The notes under the pieces are model-generated. The model did no database searches. It saw only the letters and a program-made list of their open reading frames with translations, and was not told the DNA's origin. A stretch of 13,749 nt of DNA from Rhodoferax sp. (lineage in GTDB: Bacteria > Pseudomonadota > Gammaproteobacteria > Burkholderiales > Burkholderiaceae_C). A program made the translations under genes and the position numbers. Location: the NCBI GenBank assembly GCA_028292305.1, contig JAQGMQ010000209.1, positions 1 to 13,749 of the forward strand. The letters run 5' to 3'. This document shows, piece by piece, positions 7,854-13,749 of this stretch. Every line of letters begins with the position of its first letter. Position 1 is the first letter of the stretch.

Positions 7854-7863
7854 TCACCGTGAA
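7854..7863 (+). repeat. Operator-like direct repeat TCACCGTGAA, copy 2
   Basis: Identical to copy 1, exactly 64 bases further (about six helical turns), next to the TTATAG minus-strand -10 candidate. Two copies in one divergent promoter region are suggestive, not proof. Confidence 0.4.
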
Positions 7864-8077
7864 TGCTGGAAATCCTGTGAAAGATGCACCAACGCCACGG
7901 TGGTGGGGGGCTCAGATGCCCCGCCATGGCATTGGCACTAGATGGTGCGCATATACAAGTCAATTCAATTTCAATAGTCGAACGACTTCGCCACAGGCGC
8001 CACCTCGCCACCGCCACCGCCAACCGCGTTTGCTCCCCATAATGGAGCTCCCCAACCTGCCGCCAGCCTCCCACCGC

Positions 8078-10012
<1,935 letters not shown>

Positions 10013-10016
10013 GCAC

Positions 10017-10039
10017 CGCCGGTCCCGCCAGTACCGGCG
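10017..10039. terminator. Hairpin between convergent kinase and receiver genes
   Basis: A perfect 7-base stem (CGCCGGT/ACCGGCG) with a 9-base loop fills the 31-base gap between the two stop codons. It could stop transcription from both sides, but neither side has a T-tract, so it is only a possible, non-canonical terminator. Confidence 0.35.
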
Positions 10040-10043
10040 CAGC

Positions 10044-10430
10044 TCAGCCCGGGTCGCCCTTCGACTTGGGCGGAAAGAGCTTGCGCAGCTCGGCCTGGGG
10101 GATCGGCTTGATGAAATAGTGGTCGACCACGGCGAAGGCTTCGTTGACCCGCGCGTTGGACTCCGCCATGCCGGTGTAGGCGACCAGCACCACGTCGTCG
10201 CCGAATTTTTGCTTGATGTGCCTGGCCAGCTCCAGCCCGTCCATGCCCGGCATCTGGAAATCCAGAAACACGCACAGCGGCTGGTACTGTTCCAAAGCGG
10301 CCATGGCCGCCTCGCCGCTCAACGCGATGCGCGATTCATAGCCGTCTGCCTCGAGCAGCAGCGCAAGCGACTGCGCGGCGTCGGCAACGTCGTCGACAAC
10401 CAGCACATCGATCTTCGGTTCTAGTGGCAT
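10044..10430 (-). CDS. Single-domain response regulator receiver protein
   Basis: Stand-alone CheY-like receiver of 128 residues. Visible are the acidic pair Asp13/Asp14, phospho-acceptor Asp57 (FLDFQMPGMDG), Thr86 (AYTG) and Lys108 followed by Pro109. Nothing follows the receiver fold except a short basic tail, so there is no DNA-binding or enzymatic output. It would act by protein contact or as a phosphate carrier or sink. Its 3' end faces the hybrid kinase gene with 31 bases between stops, which suggests a functional pair despite opposite strands. The start at 10430 gives a full receiver; the Shine-Dalgarno sequence is weak. A plausible promoter lies just upstream. Partner and output are inferred, not shown. 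Confidence 0.9.
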   Translation of the reverse strand: MPLEPKIDVLVVDDVADAAQSLALLLEADGYESRIALSGEAAMAALEQYQPLCVFLDFQMPGMDGLELARHIKQKFGDDVVLVAYTGMAESNARVNEAFAVVDHYFIKPIPQAELRKLFPPKSKGDPG

Positions 10431-10460
10431 TCGGGAAAGGCCGCGAAAGGGTGGGACACG

Positions 10461-10490
10461 AGTTTAGGTCGACAGTGACGGTTTTCGCAA
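10461..10490 (-). promoter_or_regulatory. Possible sigma-70 promoter of the receiver gene
   Basis: Read on the minus strand: TTGCGA (10485-10490), 18-base spacer, TAAACT (10461-10466). This would start transcription some 24 bases before the ATG at 10430. It is one of the few AT-richer spots in the 153-base gap 10431-10583, which otherwise holds no gene and no clear terminator for the permease operon. Confidence 0.4.
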
Positions 10491-10583
10491 GGTCCCCCAC
10501 GATATAACCGCCACCGCGTTCTTCTGCGGCTCGCCACCCCGAAGCCGATCAACCCCGCAGCGCCTTCGCCGGCCCGCGCACGG

Positions 10584-11291
10584 CTACACCGCGGCCGCCG
10601 CCTGCGGCATGCGCACCACGCGTTTCTCCTGCGCATAACCCTTGCCGTAGTGCCGCTCCAGCCGCACCTGCACCAGGTCCCACACGGTGGTCAGCACCAG
10701 GTAGAAGGTGGCGGCCACGCAATACAGTTCCAGCGTTTCGAACTTGGTCTGCATCAGCACCTGGCTGCGGCGCATGAGTTCTTCCATCGAGATCACCGAG
10801 GCCAGCGACGTGGCCTTGAGCAGGCCGTTCACCGAGTTGCCCAGCGGCGGGATGATGATGCGGATCACCTGCGGCAGCGTGACCAGGCGCAGGGTGGCGA
10901 TGCGCGACAGGCTCAGCGCCTTGGCGGCTTCGATCTGGCCCTTGGCGATGGCCGAGAACCCCGAGCGGATGGTCTCCGACAGGTACGCCGCTTCGTTCAG
11001 GCTCAGCGCCAGCACGGCCGAAGTCATCACGTCGAAGCGGATGCCCAACTGCGGCAGGCCAGCGTAGATCAGCACGATCTGCACCAGCAGCGGCGTGCCG
11101 CGAAACACCCATACATAGAACCGCGCCGGCGCCGAAAACCAGGGGCTGCTCGACATGCGGCCCAGGGCCAGCGGCAGGGCCAGCACCATGCCAATGAGGA
11201 TGGTGACCAGGGTCAGCCCGATGGTGATCCCGACACCGCCAAGCAGGAAGGGGTTGACCAGGTAGTGCAGATAGGCATTGAAGTCGAACAT
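10584..11291 (-). CDS. Amino acid ABC transporter permease, HisM/GlnP type
   Basis: Inner-membrane permease of 235 residues, usual length for the polar amino acid uptake (HisMQ/GlnP) family. Hydrophobic segments appear near residues 17-43, 59-80, 88-105, 141-168 and 186-208. Family motifs seen are FRGTPLLVQ (63-71) and the EAA loop that contacts the ATPase (about 119-140, GQIEAAKALSLS then TLPQ). It starts 18 bases after the binding-protein stop, with AGGA about 12 bases before the ATG, and is the last gene of the run. No ATPase follows: the next gene downstream is the receiver. It may form a homodimer served by an ATPase encoded elsewhere. Specificity cannot be read from the sequence. Confidence 0.93.
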   Translation of the reverse strand: MFDFNAYLHYLVNPFLLGGVGITIGLTLVTILIGMVLALPLALGRMSSSPWFSAPARFYVWVFRGTPLLVQIVLIYAGLPQLGIRFDVMTSAVLALSLNEAAYLSETIRSGFSAIAKGQIEAAKALSLSRIATLRLVTLPQVIRIIIPPLGNSVNGLLKATSLASVISMEELMRRSQVLMQTKFETLELYCVAATFYLVLTTVWDLVQVRLERHYGKGYAQEKRVVRMPQAAAAV

Positions 11292-11309
11292 GGCCCGCCC
11301 CGTTCCTGT

Positions 11310-12149
11310 TTACTTGGCCGCCGGGCCGGGGCCGCGGATGGCGAAGCTGGTGACGTCCTTCAGGCGCGTCATCTTGAACTTGTCGAACAGCTTGTCGTAG
11401 GTGCCTTCGGCCTTGAGCTCGGTCAGCGCGGCAGCGGCGGCGGTGGCCACGGCCTTGTCGCGGTAACCCACGGTGATGTCGGTGCCGTTCAGGCCGCTGA
11501 TCCAGACCTTGGCCAGGCCGCGTTCGGCGAACACGGTGGCGGTCTCGTCGATGTTGATGCCGGCTTCCAACTGGCCGGCGCGCAACGCCGCGGTGGTTTC
11601 CGACGCCGTGGCGAAGGTGCGGAAGTCGACCGGCTTCAGGCCCTTGGCGACCATCTCGGCGCTGAACTCACGCGACTTGCGTTCCTGGTAGGTGCCGGTT
11701 TCGATGCCGACGACGTGGCCGGCCAGGTCTTCGAACTTGGTGATCTTGAAGCTGCTGGTAGGCACGGTGTACACGCTCAACGCCTGCTGCGCATAAGGGA
11801 TCATGAACAGCAGCTTGCTGCGTTCTTCGGTCCAGAACATGCCGGTGTTGATCATGTCGAAACGGCCGGCCTGCAGCGCCGGAATCATCGGCGGCATGTC
11901 CATGCGCAGGAACACCGGCTCCAGGCACATCTTCTGGGCGATGGCGCGGCCGAGCTCGACGTTCAGGCCCTGCAGCTCGCCCTTTTCGTCGACGAACTGC
12001 TGTGGCGGCAGCGTCGGGTTGATCGACATCTGCAGCTTGCCGGGCGCGACCAGATGTTCGGCCGACACCTTGGGCGCGCAGCTCTGCGCAAAGGCCGTGC
12101 CGCATGCGGCACCGAGGAGAAGAACACTCATCAATCGGGTCAGCTTCAT
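11310..12149 (-). CDS. Periplasmic amino-acid-type ABC substrate-binding protein (SBP family 3)
   Basis: Exported binding protein of 279 residues that would deliver a small polar solute to the adjacent permease. A Sec signal peptide ends near Ala21 (GTAFA then QS); the Cys16 context (GAAC) is a poor lipobox, so a soluble periplasmic form is likelier than a lipoprotein. Family 3 features are the GLNVELGRAIA helix (61-71), the AGRFDM segment (94-99), the TEERSK loop with candidate ligand-binding Arg110, the VGIETGTYQE hinge segment (148-157) and Asp201 in INIDET, which in this family contacts the ligand amino group. Cys24 and Cys75 could form a disulfide. It lies 55 bases after the MaoC-like gene on the same strand, with no evident promoter, so it is probably in that operon. 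Ligand unknown; the neighbouring CoA enzymes hint at an amino or organic acid that is degraded (inference). Confidence 0.92.
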   Translation of the reverse strand: MKLTRLMSVLLLGAACGTAFAQSCAPKVSAEHLVAPGKLQMSINPTLPPQQFVDEKGELQGLNVELGRAIAQKMCLEPVFLRMDMPPMIPALQAGRFDMINTGMFWTEERSKLLFMIPYAQQALSVYTVPTSSFKITKFEDLAGHVVGIETGTYQERKSREFSAEMVAKGLKPVDFRTFATASETTAALRAGQLEAGINIDETATVFAERGLAKVWISGLNGTDITVGYRDKAVATAAAAALTELKAEGTYDKLFDKFKMTRLKDVTSFAIRGPGPAAK

Positions 12150-12204
12150 GGAGATCTTTCGTTGAATGAAAAAATGAAAACGGGATGCGGAAACTTGGAT
12201 GGAT

Positions 12205-12669
12205 TCAGGCCGGGACGACCGCGCGGCACAACACCAGGGCCGTGTGGTGCGCCTCGATCACCGGCTCGTCACGCTGGTTGAGCAACTGGATGAACTCGGT
12301 GACCACACCGCGCCCGCCCTTGCTGGACAGGCGCTTGTGTTCGAAGCGGAACACCACTGTCACCGTGTCGCCGGCCACCACGGCTTGCAAAAACCGCACC
12401 CGGTCCCAGCCGAGCGAAGCGATGGAGCTGTTCTCGTAGATCTTCATCTCGGTCTTCAGGCCTTCCATCAAGGCCACGCCGTAGAGCCCGTGGGCAATGA
12501 CGCCGGGGAAGCCGCGCGACCGGGCATAGGCTGCGTCGGTGTGCAGCGGATGGTGGTCGTGCGTGAGGTCGCAGAAGCGGCGGATGTCGTCCACCGTCAC
12601 GGTGTGGCTGGCGCTGCGCATCTCGGCGCCGAGCACCACGTCCTCGTAGTAGATGTCGACGCCGCTCAT
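12205..12669 (-). CDS. MaoC family (R)-specific enoyl-CoA hydratase-like protein
   Basis: Single hot-dog-fold protein of 154 residues, cytoplasmic. Enzymes of this family add water to enoyl-CoA thioesters or carry out related dehydrations. The hydratase motif is intact: Asp38 and His43 in THDHHPLHTD, followed by the IAHGLYG segment (58-64) that lines the active site. The start codon overlaps the stop of the upstream CoA-transferase (ATGA, 12666-12669), implying translational coupling and a shared pathway: a CoA thioester is made by the transferase and then hydrated or dehydrated here. The true acyl substrate is not evident; mesaconyl-CoA-type and crotonyl-CoA-type hydratases are both in this broad family. 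Confidence 0.9.
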   Translation of the reverse strand: MSGVDIYYEDVVLGAEMRSASHTVTVDDIRRFCDLTHDHHPLHTDAAYARSRGFPGVIAHGLYGVALMEGLKTEMKIYENSSIASLGWDRVRFLQAVVAGDTVTVVFRFEHKRLSSKGGRGVVTEFIQLLNQRDEPVIEAHHTALVLCRAVVPA

Positions 12670-13749
12670 GCGTGGCTCCGCGCATGCTGGCGCACGGGTT
12701 GCGCCAGGAACTTCTCACGCATCCCCATCGGGCCGGGCCTGAAGATGCGCGCGTCCATCGGCTTCAGGTGATCGCTGATACGCACCGCGAAGCCGATCTT
12801 GTCGAGCACGTCCTGCTGCAGCCGCACGCCGGGCGCGACCTCGGTCAGCACCAGGCCGTCGGCCTCGAGTTCGAACACGGCGCGGTCGGTGATGAAGGTC
12901 ACCTGGCGGCCCTGCGCGCGGGCCAGCTTGCCCGAGAAGCTGATCTGGCCCACGGCCGGCACGAACTTCTGGAACGCGCCGTCGCGGCGGATGGCCAGCG
13001 CGCCGTCTGCCACGCCGATGTCGAAGTCACCCCCGGTGAGCGAGCCGTTGAAGACCAGGCGCTGGGTGTTCTGCGTGATGTTGATGAAGCCGCCCGCGCC
13101 GTCGTAACGCTGGCCGAAACGGGTCACGTTGACGTTGCCTTCCACGTCCACCTGCGCGAACGACAGGAACGCGCAAGACAGGCCGCCGCCGTCATAGAAG
13201 TCGAACTGGTAGGACTGGTCGAGGATGGCGCGCGGGTTCACCGCGGTGCCGAATTCGCGGGCATGGCCGGGCACGCCGCCCACCACACCCGACTCCACCG
13301 TCAGCGTCAGCTGGTCTTCGATGCCTTCCTCGGCGGCCACGTTCGGGATCATGGCCGAGATGCCGACCCCCAGGTTGACCACGTCGCGCGGGCGCAGCTC
13401 GAAGGCCGCGCGCCGGGCCACCACGCGCCGCGCGTCCAGCGGGTCGGGCGCGATGCTGGAACTGGGCACGGTGACCTCGCCGCAACGGGCCGGGTCGTAG
13501 CGCGTGGTGTAGGTCTGCATCTGCTCGGGCACCACCACGAAATGGTCGATCAGGAAGCCGGGGATCTTCACCATGTGCGGATGCAGCGTGCCGCGCCGCA
13601 CGATGCGCTTGACCTGGCAGATCACGGTGCCGCCGGCGTTGTGCACGGCCTGCGCCATCGACAGGTCTTCGCGTGCCGTGGCCTCGTGTTCCATGCTCAC
13701 ATAGCCGTCTTCATCGGCCGACGTGCCGCGGATCAGGGCCACGGTGGGC
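12666..13749 (-). CDS. Acyl-CoA:carboxylate CoA-transferase, propionate/acetate CoA-transferase (YdiF/Pct) type (5' end missing)
   Basis: The frame runs off the window end, so about 361 C-terminal codons are visible of a family usually near 520; roughly the first 160 residues are outside. The GTG at 13742 is an internal Val (PTVALIRGT reads on to the edge), not a start. Counting that Val as 1, the oxyanion-loop motif NLGVGIS is at 123-129 and the catalytic glutamate is Glu150 in TVESGVVGG, which forms the glutamyl-CoA intermediate. NVTRFGQRYDGAGGFINI and TQNTQRLVFNG are characteristic of this single-chain family. It moves CoA from a donor thioester to a free carboxylic acid in the cytoplasm. 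The gene overlaps the MaoC-like gene by ATGA, and is the first visible gene of the transporter-linked catabolic run. Acid specificity is not readable. Confidence 0.93.
   Translation of the reverse strand, partial: PTVALIRGTSADEDGYVSMEHEATAREDLSMAQAVHNAGGTVICQVKRIVRRGTLHPHMVKIPGFLIDHFVVVPEQMQTYTTRYDPARCGEVTVPSSSIAPDPLDARRVVARRAAFELRPRDVVNLGVGISAMIPNVAAEEGIEDQLTLTVESGVVGGVPGHAREFGTAVNPRAILDQSYQFDFYDGGGLSCAFLSFAQVDVEGNVNVTRFGQRYDGAGGFINITQNTQRLVFNGSLTGGDFDIGVADGALAIRRDGAFQKFVPAVGQISFSGKLARAQGRQVTFITDRAVFELEADGLVLTEVAPGVRLQQDVLDKIGFAVRISDHLKPMDARIFRPGPMGMREKFLAQPVRQHARSHA

Larger units (their letters stand above)
7731..8077. promoter_or_regulatory. Divergent intergenic region between exported-protein pair and hybrid kinase
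   Basis: About 350 bases with no convincing gene, although frames from both sides are open into it. It must hold the promoters for the minus-strand exported-protein pair and for the plus-strand kinase. Visible elements are two copies of TCACCGTGAA (7790-7799 and 7854-7863), the palindrome GGTGATCACC (7785-7794), AT-rich DNA around 7951-7976 with TCAAT three times (7960-7976), and a possible but badly spaced plus-strand promoter (TTGGCA 7932-7937, TATACA 7952-7957, 14-base spacer). On the minus strand TTATAG near 7848-7853 could be a -10 element. No promoter can be assigned firmly. Confidence 0.5.

Noticed and set aside
11310..12149. Binding protein as a lipoprotein
   Set aside because: The Cys16 context GAAC lacks the large hydrophobic residue at -3; signal peptidase I cleavage near Ala21 fits better.
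10650..12281. Plus-strand open frame of 543 codons opposite the permease and binding protein
   Set aside because: His/Gln/Arg/Gly-rich nonsense composition, antisense to genes with clear family motifs.

Overview
The window looks like a chromosomal piece of a GC-rich betaproteobacterium, most likely Burkholderiales/Comamonadaceae (Variovorax-Polaromonas-Rhodoferax type). This is inferred from very high GC in most genes, the style of the encoded ABC transporters and CoA enzymes, and short intergenic gaps. No rRNA, tRNA, insertion sequence, phage gene or CRISPR array was seen.

Layout, in four blocks of alternating strand. (1) 1-4321, plus strand: the 3' part of a fused two-domain peptide/nickel-type ABC ATPase, an M81 (MlrC-like) metallopeptidase whose start overlaps the ATPase stop (ATGA), and an amidase-signature hydrolase. 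This reads as a peptide or amide uptake and hydrolysis operon. (2) 4462-7730, minus strand: two tandem, clearly homologous exported proteins of about 535 residues that I do not recognise as a named family. They are the most novel content here. They share a long, nearly gap-free core, four conserved cysteines outside the signal peptide and a conserved C-terminal tail, with a variable segment between core and tail. Their GC is visibly lower than that of the flanks. (3) 8078-10012, plus strand, divergent from block 2 across a roughly 350-base gene-free region with operator-like repeats: a soluble PAS-PAS-HisKA-HATPase-REC hybrid histidine kinase. A stand-alone receiver protein (10044-10430, minus) converges on it with only 31 bases between the stop codons. 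(4) 10584-13749, minus strand, transcribed right to left: a CoA-transferase of the propionate/acetate CoA-transferase type (cut by the window end), a MaoC-like hot-dog dehydratase overlapping it by ATGA, a periplasmic polar-amino-acid-type binding protein and one HisM/GlnP-type permease.

How the parts may work together (inference): block 1 imports peptides or amides and hydrolyses them in the cytoplasm. Block 4 pairs uptake of a small amino- or carboxylic-acid-like solute with CoA activation and hydration, but carries no ATPase for its permease. The hybrid kinase and single-domain receiver are probably partners, yet neither has a DNA-binding output domain and no HPt protein is visible, so their output must lie elsewhere.
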